A stretch of 42,996 nt of DNA from Legionellaceae bacterium (GCA_947504875.1 CANNJI010000012.1:1-42996); one strand, 5' to 3'. Positions 32,997 through 41,587 are shown, counted from the stretch's first letter. Made by a program: numbers and translations. Notes: generated from the letters alone by a model not told the origin.

Positions 32997-33887
32997 ATGC
33001 GTTTTTTATTTGTCGACCGAATCGTTGAACTTATCCCAGGCAAGGTTATTCGTGGGCTAAAGTGTATTACACGAGATGATTATTATCTTGCCAGCGATGA
33101 GAAAGGCCACACTTGTTTTATCTCCTGTTTGATGGGTGAGGCACTGGGCCAACTTGCTGCGTGGAATGTGATGTTCACGCAAGATTTTTGTTCGCGGCCT
33201 GTTGCGGGAATTGCCGCACGTGCTACCTTGCATCGTCAAGCTTATGTGGGCGAAATGCTCCTGTTAGAGGCCACAATCGATGCATTAGATGATGCAGTTG
33301 TTCAGTATCATGGTGTTGTGCGTGTTGGCGAGGAAATTGTCTTTTCTCTTGAAGGGGCGATTGGGCCCTTACTACCGATGGAAGATTTCATTGAAACGTC
33401 TCTTGTACGACGTCAATTTGAAGAGATAAACCGACCTGGGGACTGGGCTTCGTTGTCTCAAGCTTTACCGCCACAGCGGGAAGCCATTCCATATAACGGT
33501 GGTTTACATGCAGCGCCGATGCTGTTTGATGCGATCATTGAGGATGTGCCGGGTGAGCGTTTAAGTGCAATTAAACTCATTACGCGTGCAGCCCCTTATT
33601 TTGCAGACCATTTTCCAAATAAGCCTGTATTGCCCATGACCGTTTTACTTGAATGCGCTTTGAATCTTGCCGATGAGTTTGTTCGACGCGCCTGTTGGAC
33701 GCAAGCGTATAAAGTTCAAGCCATTCGCCGTACAAAAATGAGTGATTTTATTTCGCCAGGTGAGGTGATCATGGCAACGGTCACTTTAAAGCGTAAAGAA
33801 GAGCAACAGGTGATGTTGATGTTTCGCATAGATGTGCAGGGTAAGCGAACTTGTGTTTTTGAAGTAGAAATGGCGGTTATAGCATGA
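32997..33887 (+). CDS. Double-hotdog 3-hydroxyacyl-ACP dehydratase
   Basis: The 296-residue protein is made of two hotdog domains. The second (about 160-296) has the FabZ-type catalytic segment YFADHFPNKPVLPMTVLLE, including the active His. The first (1-150) keeps GEALGQLAAW but has no HFP motif and is probably structural. The start is two bases after the ACP stop, and its stop overlaps the ketosynthase ATG by 4 bp. It should dehydrate the 3-hydroxyacyl chain on the cluster's carrier protein, the place of FabZXL in rhizobia. Confidence 0.85.
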   Translation: MRFLFVDRIVELIPGKVIRGLKCITRDDYYLASDEKGHTCFISCLMGEALGQLAAWNVMFTQDFCSRPVAGIAARATLHRQAYVGEMLLLEATIDALDDAVVQYHGVVRVGEEIVFSLEGAIGPLLPMEDFIETSLVRRQFEEINRPGDWASLSQALPPQREAIPYNGGLHAAPMLFDAIIEDVPGERLSAIKLITRAAPYFADHFPNKPVLPMTVLLECALNLADEFVRRACWTQAYKVQAIRRTKMSDFISPGEVIMATVTLKRKEEQQVMLMFRIDVQGKRTCVFEVEMAVIA

Positions 33888-35194
33888 TGAATATGAAGAA
33901 AAGACGAGTCGCCATTACGGGGGTGGGCGTTGTGTCGCCTTTAGGGCATGATGCACCAACAACGTGGCAAAACTTGATGCTTGGACAATCGGGCATTTCA
34001 ACCATACAACAATTTGATGCCAGTGGATTTCCTGCACGGATTGCGGCCGAGGTAAAACATTATACTCCGCGCTGTATGGGTAAGGGAAAGCATACCCGTT
34101 TCGCTGTGCCTTTTACCCAGTTTGCATTGGATGCAGCTGCCGAAGCGTTTGAAGATGCAGGAATTCATCCTGATGAGTCGACGGCCTCGCGTTGGGGGGT
34201 TGTTGCGGGCAGTGGCATGATGACCGGCGAATATGAGTATTTAGCTCGTTTTCAGAAAACCTGTGCATTGAATGGCGAGGTTGATTGGGCTGCGTTGCAG
34301 TCCAACGCGAATGATTTTTATGAGCTGGTTGATTTTGGAAAAATGGCGGCCAATAGTGGTTTATCCTTATTAATTCAAGCGTTTGGTATTAAGGGTTATG
34401 CCAATTCCGTGCATACGGCTTGTGCATCAGGAGGGCAAGCGCTCGGCCTCGCCATGAACGTGATTCGTCGCGGCGATGCAGATTACATGCTTGCAGGTGG
34501 ATTTGATTCCATGATTAATCCCTTGGGTGTATCAAGTTTCTGTTTGCTGGGCGCTTTATCAACACATAACGATACACCAGAAACCGCGAGCAGACCCTTC
34601 GACGGCACACGCAGTGGGTTTGTTTTAGGTGAGGGGGCGGCTTTTTTAATTCTTGAAGACTGGGATAAAGCCGTTGCGCGTGGTGCAAAAATATATGCTG
34701 AGTTAGCAGGTGAGGGCAATACGTTAAGCTCTTATCGCATTACCGACTCACATCCAAATGGCGACGGTGCAATGCAAGCAATCCGTGCTGCATTAAAAGA
34801 TGCTGGCGTTACCCCGTTAGATGTCGATTATATTAATGCGCATGGAACATCTACTAAAATGAACGACTTAAGCGAAACCAATGCAATTAAAGCAGTGTTT
34901 TCCGACCGTGCAAAGACAATGCCTGTGAGCTCGACAAAAAGTCAAACGGGTCATTTAATTGCAGCGGCAGGTGCCCTTGAGGCGGTAATTTCTGTGCTCG
35001 CCATTCAAAAAAATCATATTCCCATGACAAAAAATCTGACAACGCCTGATCCCGAATGTGATTTAGATTATGTGACAGAGGGTGTTCGTGAAAAATCCCT
35101 CGGTGTTGTGTTATCAAATTCTTTTGGGTTTGGTGGCTCTAATAGTTGTTTGCTGTTTAAGCATCCTGAATTTAATCGAGGTAACCATGGCTAA
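33884..35194 (+). CDS. Beta-ketoacyl-ACP synthase II-like (active)
   Basis: The 436-residue FabF-type thiolase-fold enzyme has the full Cys-His-His triad: Cys180 in HTACASGGQALG, His in NAHGTSTKMND and His in KSQTGHLIAAAGALE. FGFGGSNS is the usual ending. It elongates acyl chains with malonyl-ACP. The start overlaps the dehydratase by 4 bp (ATGA) and the end overlaps the next ketosynthase by 8 bp. It is the catalytic member of a pair with the following cysteine-less protein. Confidence 0.92.
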   Translation: MMNMKKRRVAITGVGVVSPLGHDAPTTWQNLMLGQSGISTIQQFDASGFPARIAAEVKHYTPRCMGKGKHTRFAVPFTQFALDAAAEAFEDAGIHPDESTASRWGVVAGSGMMTGEYEYLARFQKTCALNGEVDWAALQSNANDFYELVDFGKMAANSGLSLLIQAFGIKGYANSVHTACASGGQALGLAMNVIRRGDADYMLAGGFDSMINPLGVSSFCLLGALSTHNDTPETASRPFDGTRSGFVLGEGAAFLILEDWDKAVARGAKIYAELAGEGNTLSSYRITDSHPNGDGAMQAIRAALKDAGVTPLDVDYINAHGTSTKMNDLSETNAIKAVFSDRAKTMPVSSTKSQTGHLIAAAGALEAVISVLAIQKNHIPMTKNLTTPDPECDLDYVTEGVREKSLGVVLSNSFGFGGSNSCLLFKHPEFNRGNHG

Positions 35195-36464
35195 TCAACC
35201 GCGAGTTTTTGTAACAGGGCGCGGCGCTTTGACTGCCTGTGGTTTGACGGCAGATGACACATGGCGGGCAATTTTAGACGGCCAAAGTGGTTTGGGCGAA
35301 ATCACACAGTCGGATATTTCTTCGTGGACGTATCGCTTGGGTGGCGAGTTGAAAAACTATCAGCCAGCAAAATTACTACCTGATCGAAAGCTCATGAAGT
35401 TAATTTCTCGTCAGGATACCATGGGCATCATTGCTGCGATGCAGGCTGTTGACGACAGTCAATTAATTGCTTACCGGGACACGCTGGCTGCAACCGATAC
35501 GTTCAATGAAGAAACCGCTGTATATGTGGGTTCCCCCGGCAATAAATATTTTCAGCAACATGATTTCTTACCTTTAATGGCTAAAACCAAGGGCGACATG
35601 CACGCGTTTGCGGATCAGCTGTTCAGTGAGGTTCATCCCATGTGGTTGTTGCGTATTTTACCTAACAATGTGCTTGCTTACACGGGTATTACGTATGGAT
35701 TTAAGGGTGCAAATCATAACATCACCAATCATGCAGTCAGTGGGATGCAAGCCATTATTGAAGCGTATCATGCCATTCAATCAGGCCAGGCAGAACGTGC
35801 TGTTGTTGTTGCTTATGATATTGGTATAGAACCGCAGGCTCTTTTTTATTATGAACGTCTGGGTCTTTTAAGTACAAACGATTTAAAACCCTTTAACACA
35901 AAGCAAGATGGCACAGTGCTTGCAGAAGGTGCGGCTGCATTTGTGTTGGAGAGCGAGGCCAGTGTTTTGGCGCGTGGCGCACATTGTTATGCAGAAATTA
36001 AAGGCGGCTTATCAGAAACAGAAGGTGCAGGGTTATTTTCAATTGAAAGCGAAGGCTCACGTTTACAAGATTTGCTCACACGAACCTTAGAGAAAAGTCA
36101 GGTATCGCCAGCGGACTTGGCCTTGGTTGTTGCTCATGGCAATGGAAATCCAAAATCGGATATCAGTGAAGCAGATGCGCTCAAGGGATTACTGAAGGGC
36201 ACTCAGGTGCCAATTACTGCATTTAAATGGGCCATGGGTCATACGTTGTGTGCATCTGGTTTATTGGATGCTGTGTTAACAACCTATGCTTTAAGTGAAC
36301 GCTGTGCTCCAGGTATTGCGAATCTGGATGAGGTGTCGGATGGCTATCAAACCCTTAAGCTTTCAAAAGCATCGCATATCTTATCAGATAAACCGCAGCA
36401 CGCGTTGTTGATTAACCGAGGCTTTGCAAGCATGAATGCCTCACTTTTAATGTGTGCCGTGTGA
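35187..36464 (+). CDS. Ketosynthase-like protein lacking the active cysteine
   Basis: The 425-residue protein (start ATG at 35187, MANQPRVFVTGRG) has the FabF fold. At the nucleophile position it reads NHAVSGMQAI, so the cysteine is replaced, by alignment by Ala183. The two histidines remain (VAHGNGNPKSD and KWAMGHTLCASG). This is the pattern of chain-length factors and of the second ketosynthase in rhizobial VLCFA loci. It most likely forms a heterodimer with the upstream enzyme or acts as a decarboxylase. The upstream frame has a spurious hydrophobic extension and is not used. Confidence 0.88.
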   Translation: MANQPRVFVTGRGALTACGLTADDTWRAILDGQSGLGEITQSDISSWTYRLGGELKNYQPAKLLPDRKLMKLISRQDTMGIIAAMQAVDDSQLIAYRDTLAATDTFNEETAVYVGSPGNKYFQQHDFLPLMAKTKGDMHAFADQLFSEVHPMWLLRILPNNVLAYTGITYGFKGANHNITNHAVSGMQAIIEAYHAIQSGQAERAVVVAYDIGIEPQALFYYERLGLLSTNDLKPFNTKQDGTVLAEGAAAFVLESEASVLARGAHCYAEIKGGLSETEGAGLFSIESEGSRLQDLLTRTLEKSQVSPADLALVVAHGNGNPKSDISEADALKGLLKGTQVPITAFKWAMGHTLCASGLLDAVLTTYALSERCAPGIANLDEVSDGYQTLKLSKASHILSDKPQHALLINRGFASMNASLLMCAV

Positions 36465-37300
36465 TTCAAGCACGTCAGATAGAAGCCTTACCTATCACCC
36501 TTGCCGGACGGTTAATTTACCATTGTATTCCTTATCGTCGGGCGATCATTCTGTCTAACATTGACCAAGTGTTTAGTGAGCATTTAACAGCAGCTCAAAA
36601 AAAAAAATTGGCCATTGCTTTTTATTCACACTTGGCGACGTCAATCAAAGAAACCATAATGTTACGCTTCATGAGTGATAAGGCGTTATCAGAGCGTGTT
36701 GAAGTGCGCGGCCATCAGCACTTGCTTGATGTAGCAGAACATCAACAAGGTGTATTGGTGCTGACCGGACATTTTGGCAGTTGGGAGTTTGCGCCATTGG
36801 GGGGGATTTTAAATTTTAAACAATTTAAAGGGCACTTCCATTTTATACGTAGAACCTTAGGCAATAAGTGGGTTGAGCGAATTTTGTTTCGACGTTATTT
36901 CAACGCTGGGTTACATGTGATTCCAAAATCAAATGCACTGGCCCAGGTGAGTGATGCATTAGCCAAAAATCATGCCGTGGTTTTTGTTTTGGACCAACAC
37001 GCTTCACTTAAAAATAAAGACGGTATTGCGGCTGAGTTTTTCGGAAAAAAAGCGGGAACTTATCGCAGCTTGGCTAGTTTTTCACGGTATACCAATGTGC
37101 CTGTTGTTCCGGCAGCGGCGTATCGCTTGCCCAATGGACGTCACGTGCTCGAATTCTTCGACCCCATTCCCTGGAAAGACTATGGCAGTAGCCATGAGTC
37201 GCTTTATCAGAATACCTGTTCTTATAATAAAGCGATTGAGAAAATTATTTTAAATCATCCTGAACAATGGCTCTGGTTACATCGTCGGTGGAAATTATAA
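36452..37300 (+). CDS. LpxL/HtrB-family acyltransferase
   Basis: The 282-residue protein carries the HxxxxE acyltransferase motif in TGHFGSWEF and a later DQHASLKNKDG segment of the lauroyl/myristoyl transferase family. It lacks the long N-terminal membrane helix of E. coli LpxL, starting near ITLAGRLIYHCIPYRRAII. GTG codons at 36452 and 36461 are both possible starts at the overlap with the ketosynthase. It probably moves the long acyl chain from the cluster's ACP onto lipid A, like LpxXL. Its TAA stop overlaps the argS ATG. Confidence 0.87.
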   Translation: MCRVIQARQIEALPITLAGRLIYHCIPYRRAIILSNIDQVFSEHLTAAQKKKLAIAFYSHLATSIKETIMLRFMSDKALSERVEVRGHQHLLDVAEHQQGVLVLTGHFGSWEFAPLGGILNFKQFKGHFHFIRRTLGNKWVERILFRRYFNAGLHVIPKSNALAQVSDALAKNHAVVFVLDQHASLKNKDGIAAEFFGKKAGTYRSLASFSRYTNVPVVPAAAYRLPNGRHVLEFFDPIPWKDYGSSHESLYQNTCSYNKAIEKIILNHPEQWLWLHRRWKL

Positions 37301-39039
37301 TGAAACAAGAAATAGAACAGTTAATTAAAACAGCGTTAGCGATAGTTGCTCGTGACGATGCGTTATCTATGCCGACTGTTCCCGTGATTAGCTTAGAGCG
37401 ACCGCGTGATTCAAGCCATGGCGATTTTTCTACGAACATTGCGATGATCTTGGCAAAGCCTCTCAGTATGGCGCCCCGAGCATTGGCTTTACGTTTAATC
37501 GAGTGCATGCCAGCACACGTTAGTATAGCGCGAGTCGAACTTGCTGGACCAGGATTTATCAATTTCACCTTGAGTGATCAGCAATTGAAGGACGCATTTG
37601 AAGCTGCTTGGGTATCGCCCACGGATGGAATTATCCCGGCTAAGCCTCATCAAACGGTCGTTATTGATTATTCGTCTCCAAATTTAGCAAAAGAAATGCA
37701 TGTGGGTCATTTACGTTCGACGATTATTGGTGATTCAATTGCGCGTATTTTAGAAGCGAAAGGTTATCAGGTTATTCGACAAAATCATGTGGGGGACTGG
37801 GGTACTCAGTTTGGCATGTTGCTTGCTCATTTTGAAGACATTAAGCAATCCCCAGACGTGGCTCTTCAGGATTTAGAAAGTTTTTATAAGTCTGCCAAAT
37901 TGCGGTTTGATAATGAGCCTTTGTTTGCGGATAAAGCCCGAGCATTGGTGGTTCAATTACAATCTGGGGACGAAGGCTGTTTAATCTTATGGAAAAAATT
38001 TATAGCCCTTTCTTTAAAGCATTGTCATGATGTCTATCAGCGACTTGGGGTAACGTTAAAAGCGGATGATGTTCGTGCGGAAAGTGCTTATAACCCAATG
38101 CTGCCAGATGTTGTTGCTGATTTAAAAGCCCAAGGTCTCTTGGTTGAGGCACAAGGCGCGCAATGTGTTTTTCTCAAGGAATTCAAAGGCAAAGATAACG
38201 AACCTCTGCCGATTATTGTACAGAAAAAAGATGGTGGTTTTTTATATGCAAGCACTGATCTGGCGGCAGTTCGTTATCGCCAAACGGCGCTTGATGCCGA
38301 CCGCATTATTTATGTTGTGGACGCACGCCAAGCACTTCATTTTCAGCAAATTTTTGCCTTGGCCTATCAAGCAGGTTTTGCAAAATCGGACACGTTGTTA
38401 GAGCATGTGAGTTTTGGCATGGTTTTGGATAAGTCAGGAAAGCCTTATAAAAGCAGGGATGGTGGCGTGACTAAACTTGCTGATTTACTCGATGAAGCAG
38501 AGCATCGTGCGCGTGAATTGATTGCGGGTAAACAGCCCGATATGCCTCTGGATGAATTAAAAGCAATGGCCTCTGTTGTTGGGATTGCTTCAGTGAAATA
38601 TGCTGACTTATCTAAAAATAGAACGGGCGATTACGTGTTCGATTGGGACACCATGCTCAGTTTTGAAGGCAATACAGCCCCTTATTTATTGTATGCGTAT
38701 ACGAGAGTGTGTAGTTTATTTCAAAAAGCGCAGCTTAATTTTGAGCAATTAGCGGGTGAGCTCGTGTTTGAAGCGCCTCAGGATGTCGCTTTAACAAAAC
38801 AGTTATTAATGTTTCCCGAAATAATGGATGCGGCTGCTCAAAAAGCAACACCTCATGTTATTTGTACTTACTTATATGAATTAGCCAGTCTGTTCTCTTC
38901 ATTTTATGAAGCGTGTCCTATTTTAAGTGCGGATGACGCGTCATTAAGAATGAGTCGTTTAAAGCTTGCAGCAATGACGGCACGGGTTTTACAGCGTGGG
39001 TTATCGGTTTTGGGCATACCCACATTAAAGCGAATGTAG
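37300..39039 (+). CDS. argS: Arginyl-tRNA synthetase
   Basis: The 579-residue class I synthetase has an N-terminal Add1 domain (GDFSTNIAMILAKPL), the HIGH motif as HVGH in EMHVGHLRSTIIGD and a KMSKS-like loop in KSGKPYKSRDGG. The DALR anticodon domain ends in GIPTLKRM. The ATG at 37300 forms TAATG with the stop of the acyltransferase, so translation is coupled to the lipid cluster. A terminator follows about 80 bp after its stop. Confidence 0.96.
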   Translation: MKQEIEQLIKTALAIVARDDALSMPTVPVISLERPRDSSHGDFSTNIAMILAKPLSMAPRALALRLIECMPAHVSIARVELAGPGFINFTLSDQQLKDAFEAAWVSPTDGIIPAKPHQTVVIDYSSPNLAKEMHVGHLRSTIIGDSIARILEAKGYQVIRQNHVGDWGTQFGMLLAHFEDIKQSPDVALQDLESFYKSAKLRFDNEPLFADKARALVVQLQSGDEGCLILWKKFIALSLKHCHDVYQRLGVTLKADDVRAESAYNPMLPDVVADLKAQGLLVEAQGAQCVFLKEFKGKDNEPLPIIVQKKDGGFLYASTDLAAVRYRQTALDADRIIYVVDARQALHFQQIFALAYQAGFAKSDTLLEHVSFGMVLDKSGKPYKSRDGGVTKLADLLDEAEHRARELIAGKQPDMPLDELKAMASVVGIASVKYADLSKNRTGDYVFDWDTMLSFEGNTAPYLLYAYTRVCSLFQKAQLNFEQLAGELVFEAPQDVALTKQLLMFPEIMDAAAQKATPHVICTYLYELASLFSSFYEACPILSADDASLRMSRLKLAAMTARVLQRGLSVLGIPTLKRM

Positions 39040-39086
39040 GGGCGTGTTTGATTCATTTGAATTGATCACGGAGAAAACTCATACAG

Positions 39087-39115
39087 TTGACAACCATTCA
39101 TTTCTAGCCTAGATT
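39087..39115 (+). promoter_or_regulatory. Promoter-like pair just before a terminator hairpin
   Basis: TTGACA (39087-39092) is followed after 17 bp by TAGATT (39110-39115). The predicted transcription start near 39122 falls at the foot of the terminator hairpin, so any transcript would begin with that structure before reaching the gene at 39193. Confidence 0.4.
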
Positions 39116-39118
39116 TAT

Positions 39119-39152
39119 AAAAAACGCGCCGCTCTAAGCGGGGTGTTTTTTT
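39119..39152 (+). terminator. Rho-independent terminator after argS
   Basis: The stem AACGCGCCGCT/AGCGGGGTGTT (one mismatch, one G-U pair) with a 4-base loop is preceded by A residues and followed by seven T residues. It ends the acyl-cluster/argS transcript. Confidence 0.8.
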
Positions 39153-39192
39153 GATGATGTTTACAACATTTTAATTCAACGGAGAGAACAAA

Positions 39193-39417
39193 ATGTCTAA
39201 AATGATTAAAGCCAGTATCCTGATGTGTTCTATGTTTATTTTTTCTAATTCATTTGCCGATGTAAAAACAACAACCGAAAAGACCTGCGAAGCGTGTAAA
39301 TTATCGTGTAAAAATCAGAACTCAACGGTTACTCAATGTCAGCCAATCACTAAAGCTGGACTTGCCCAAGATAAAGCTGATGGTGTTACATGCGAGTGTG
39401 CTTCATCTGCAAGTTGA
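39193..39417 (+). CDS. Small secreted cysteine-rich protein
   Basis: The 74-residue product has a signal peptide (IKASILMCSMFIFSNSFA) and a mature part of about 50 residues with six cysteines (TCEACKLSC, TQC, TCEC). The even number suggests three disulfides or a metal site in the periplasm or outside the cell. GGAGAG precedes the ATG. It stands alone between the argS terminator and the convergent dapF. No family is recognised. Confidence 0.75.
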   Translation: MSKMIKASILMCSMFIFSNSFADVKTTTEKTCEACKLSCKNQNSTVTQCQPITKAGLAQDKADGVTCECASSAS

Positions 39418-39439
39418 TCATCCAGCTTTATTTTTGTAA

Positions 39440-40267
39440 TTATGCAGCACCATCCCACCTTCGGGCCTGATGGTGATATAGTTTCCCCTCATACACAAAG
39501 GTAGCCGGGCCTGTCAAAAAAATAGGGCCATTCATTTCCGGCCATTCAACGACGAGTTCCCCCCCGGGTAAATTCACGACAATTTTTTCATCCATGGCGA
39601 AGAAGCGTCGACCAATTGCGGCGGCTGCAACTGCACCACTCCCACAGGCTTTTGTTTCGCCACAGCCGCGTTCATATACGCGAAGATTAAGATGTCCAGG
39701 GTTAATGATTGTTGCGAATTCAACATTGGTTTGGTCTGGAAAAAATTCGTCCTCACAAATGGCCTTCCCAAGGGTTTGAACGGGCGCATGGGCTAGGTCT
39801 GCTACCATCAAAATGGCATGCGGGTTGCCTATGTTTAACGTGTGTAAGGCAATGGGCTCACCTTCAGGGGTTAGCGTGATCCTTTCAGGAAAAATGTCTG
39901 GATGTCCCATATTTACAGTAACGCTATCATCCTCGTTGAGCTGTAGTGAAAGGCTTGTGGTTGTGGTTGCAACAACGAGTGTTTTTTTATTCGATAGGTT
40001 TTGGGCTTGTATGAATCGAGCCAAACAACGCGCCCCATTGCCACATTGCCCAACGGCTTGCCCATCGGCATTATAAATGTGATAAAAAAAATCGATTCCG
40101 GGTTGGTCGCTTTGTGAAACCACTAAACATTGATCAAACCCAATGCCAACATCGCGTCGGCTTAAGTGTTGAATGTCGGCTGAGGTCAGGTGAACGGATT
40201 GGCGGACACCATCAATAACCATAAAGTCATTGCCCAGTCCGTGCATTTTGGTAAAGTGTAGAGGCAT
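39440..40267 (-). CDS. dapF: Diaminopimelate epimerase DapF
   Basis: The 275-residue enzyme starts FTKMHGLGNDFMVID. It has the two catalytic cysteine loops, QCGNGARC and GETKACGSGA, that act as base and acid. It converts LL- to meso-diaminopimelate for lysine and peptidoglycan. Its start lies inside the 3' end of lptM (41-bp overlap), which matches the lptM-dapF order of enteric bacteria. Confidence 0.96.
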   Translation of the reverse strand: MPLHFTKMHGLGNDFMVIDGVRQSVHLTSADIQHLSRRDVGIGFDQCLVVSQSDQPGIDFFYHIYNADGQAVGQCGNGARCLARFIQAQNLSNKKTLVVATTTTSLSLQLNEDDSVTVNMGHPDIFPERITLTPEGEPIALHTLNIGNPHAILMVADLAHAPVQTLGKAICEDEFFPDQTNVEFATIINPGHLNLRVYERGCGETKACGSGAVAAAAIGRRFFAMDEKIVVNLPGGELVVEWPEMNGPIFLTGPATFVYEGKLYHHQARRWDGAA

Positions 40268-40370
40268 GATTCTGCTCGTCGTTAGGGGTTGGCAAATAAA
40301 GGGGGCCTTTTTGTCCGCAACTGGATAATAAAATCAAGCAAACAAGAAGACAAGGGTGCATCATATTCAT
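40227..40370 (-). CDS. lptM: LPS-assembly lipoprotein LptM (YifL)
   Basis: A 47-residue frame from ATG at 40370 to TGA at 40227-40229 encodes a lipoprotein signal (MMHPCLLVCLILLSSC) followed by GQKGPLYLP, the conserved start of mature LptM. Lipidated Cys18 precedes the motif. LptM is an outer-membrane lipoprotein that helps LptD reach its native disulfide state. AAGAG lies before the start. The gene is short and overlaps dapF by 41 bp, so automatic callers easily miss it. Cotranscription with dapF is expected. Confidence 0.88.
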   Translation of the reverse strand: MNMMHPCLLVCLILLSSCGQKGPLYLPTPNDEQNHASTLYQNARTGQ

Positions 40371-40385
40371 ATTTATCTCTTAAAA

Positions 40386-40415
40386 AGTATACAATACTCC
40401 ATTGTACGTTGTGAA
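40386..40415 (-). promoter_or_regulatory. Probable lptM-dapF promoter
   Basis: On the minus strand TTCACA (40410-40415) and TATACT (40386-40391) are 18 bp apart, each with five of six consensus bases. They lie about 16 bp before the lptM start codon, so the leader would be very short. Confidence 0.5.
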
Positions 40416-40490
40416 TGGTGAAATTCAAACTTGCCATACAGCGCGATACGCTCAATAATACACCCCTTATTGAATGATGAGGACAATTGA

Positions 40491-41150
40491 TTGAGTACAT
40501 TGATCCATGAACCACAGGAAAAAGCAGATGCTTGTATCATTTGGATGCATGGCTTAGGCTCAAATGCGCAGGACATGATGGGGCTTGCCCATGCCTTACG
40601 TTTAAAACATGCGGTTCGCCATGTGAGCTTACAGGCACCTATGCAGCGTGTAACGGTAAATAATGGCATGATGATGCCGGCTTGGTATGATATCACGGGT
40701 GTAAAATTAACTGACCGAGAAGACAGTGCTGGAATTTGTAAATCTGAGGCTGTTATTGGTGAAGTGATTGCATCAGAAATTAAAAAAGGTATAGCGCCGG
40801 AGCATATCTTTCTTGCAGGGTTTTCTCAAGGAGGGGCTATGGCTCTTTTTACCGGGCTTCAGCTTTCAGAGCCATTGGGAGGGATCATTGTTTTATCTGC
40901 TTATTTGCCGATGGCCCTACAGTGCAATATACGCCTAAATCGTAAGACGCCGATTTTCATGGCGTTAGGCGAACATGATCCAATCGTTTTGCCTGGATGG
41001 ACAAGGCAAGCTGTTTTGATGTTAAAAGACAAAGGATTTTCATCGTTGTCTTTAAAGGCTTATCCGATGGAACATGCCGTATGTGCAGAAGAAATATCAG
41101 ATTTATCGCTTTGGTTGACAACACAACTGACGCGAAAGGAGAGTGAATAA
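40491..41150 (+). CDS. Carboxylesterase / acyl-protein thioesterase-type hydrolase
   Basis: The 219-residue alpha/beta hydrolase of the phospholipase/carboxylesterase family has IIWMHGLGSNAQDM, the nucleophile elbow GFSQGG, an Asp in GEHDPIVLP and a His in YPMEHAVCAEE. The start is TTG at 40491 with GAGG 8 bases upstream; no ATG fits the conserved N-terminus. The stop overlaps the ratA ATG by one base. It is predicted to be cytoplasmic and to act on short acyl esters. Confidence 0.88.
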   Translation: MSTLIHEPQEKADACIIWMHGLGSNAQDMMGLAHALRLKHAVRHVSLQAPMQRVTVNNGMMMPAWYDITGVKLTDREDSAGICKSEAVIGEVIASEIKKGIAPEHIFLAGFSQGGAMALFTGLQLSEPLGGIIVLSAYLPMALQCNIRLNRKTPIFMALGEHDPIVLPGWTRQAVLMLKDKGFSSLSLKAYPMEHAVCAEEISDLSLWLTTQLTRKESE

Positions 41151-41587
41151 TGACGGTTGTAAAAAAATCACGAGAAGTCTCTTTTTCATGTGAGCAAATG
41201 TATAATTTAGTAAATGATATTGAGCGATATGCAGAGTTTGTTCCTTATTTTTCCAAAGGAGTCATCCATTATCAGGATGAAGATGAAGTGCAAGCAACAA
41301 TAGAAGTTGCTGCGGGAGGCATGCATAAGTCGTTTACGACCCGAAATCGTTTGCAGAAAAATAAAATGATTGAAATCCGTTTGGTCGATGGTCCTTTTAG
41401 CCATTTAGAGGGATTTTGGCGTTTTGATCCGGTGAATGAAGGATGCCTGATAACGTTTGACTTGGAATTTGATTTTTCAGGGCGAATGTTGGCCATGATC
41501 TTAGGCCCCGTTTTTGAGCAAATTACCGCTCAGATGATAGACGCATTTTGTACGCGTGCCGAGACGGTGTATGGCAACAACAGTTGA
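41150..41587 (+). CDS. ratA: RatA / COQ10-family START-domain protein
   Basis: The 145-residue protein begins VKKSREVSFSCEQMYNLV and continues NDIERYAEFVPYFS, both typical of the RatA/COQ10 family, with LEGFWRFDP later. Members bind hydrophobic ligands such as ubiquinone; E. coli RatA was also described as interfering with ribosome subunit joining. It overlaps rnfH by 17 bp, the same pair as in E. coli (ratA-ratB). Which function holds here cannot be told from sequence. Confidence 0.9.
   Translation: MTVVKKSREVSFSCEQMYNLVNDIERYAEFVPYFSKGVIHYQDEDEVQATIEVAAGGMHKSFTTRNRLQKNKMIEIRLVDGPFSHLEGFWRFDPVNEGCLITFDLEFDFSGRMLAMILGPVFEQITAQMIDAFCTRAETVYGNNS

Noticed and set aside
35082-35186. Hydrophobic N-terminal extension of the second ketosynthase
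   Set aside because: It overlaps the end of the first ketosynthase in another frame; ATG 35187 starts the conserved fold directly.
40282-40515. 77-codon minus-strand ORF upstream of dapF
   Set aside because: It is a different frame across lptM; the lptM frame has the lipobox and the conserved motif.
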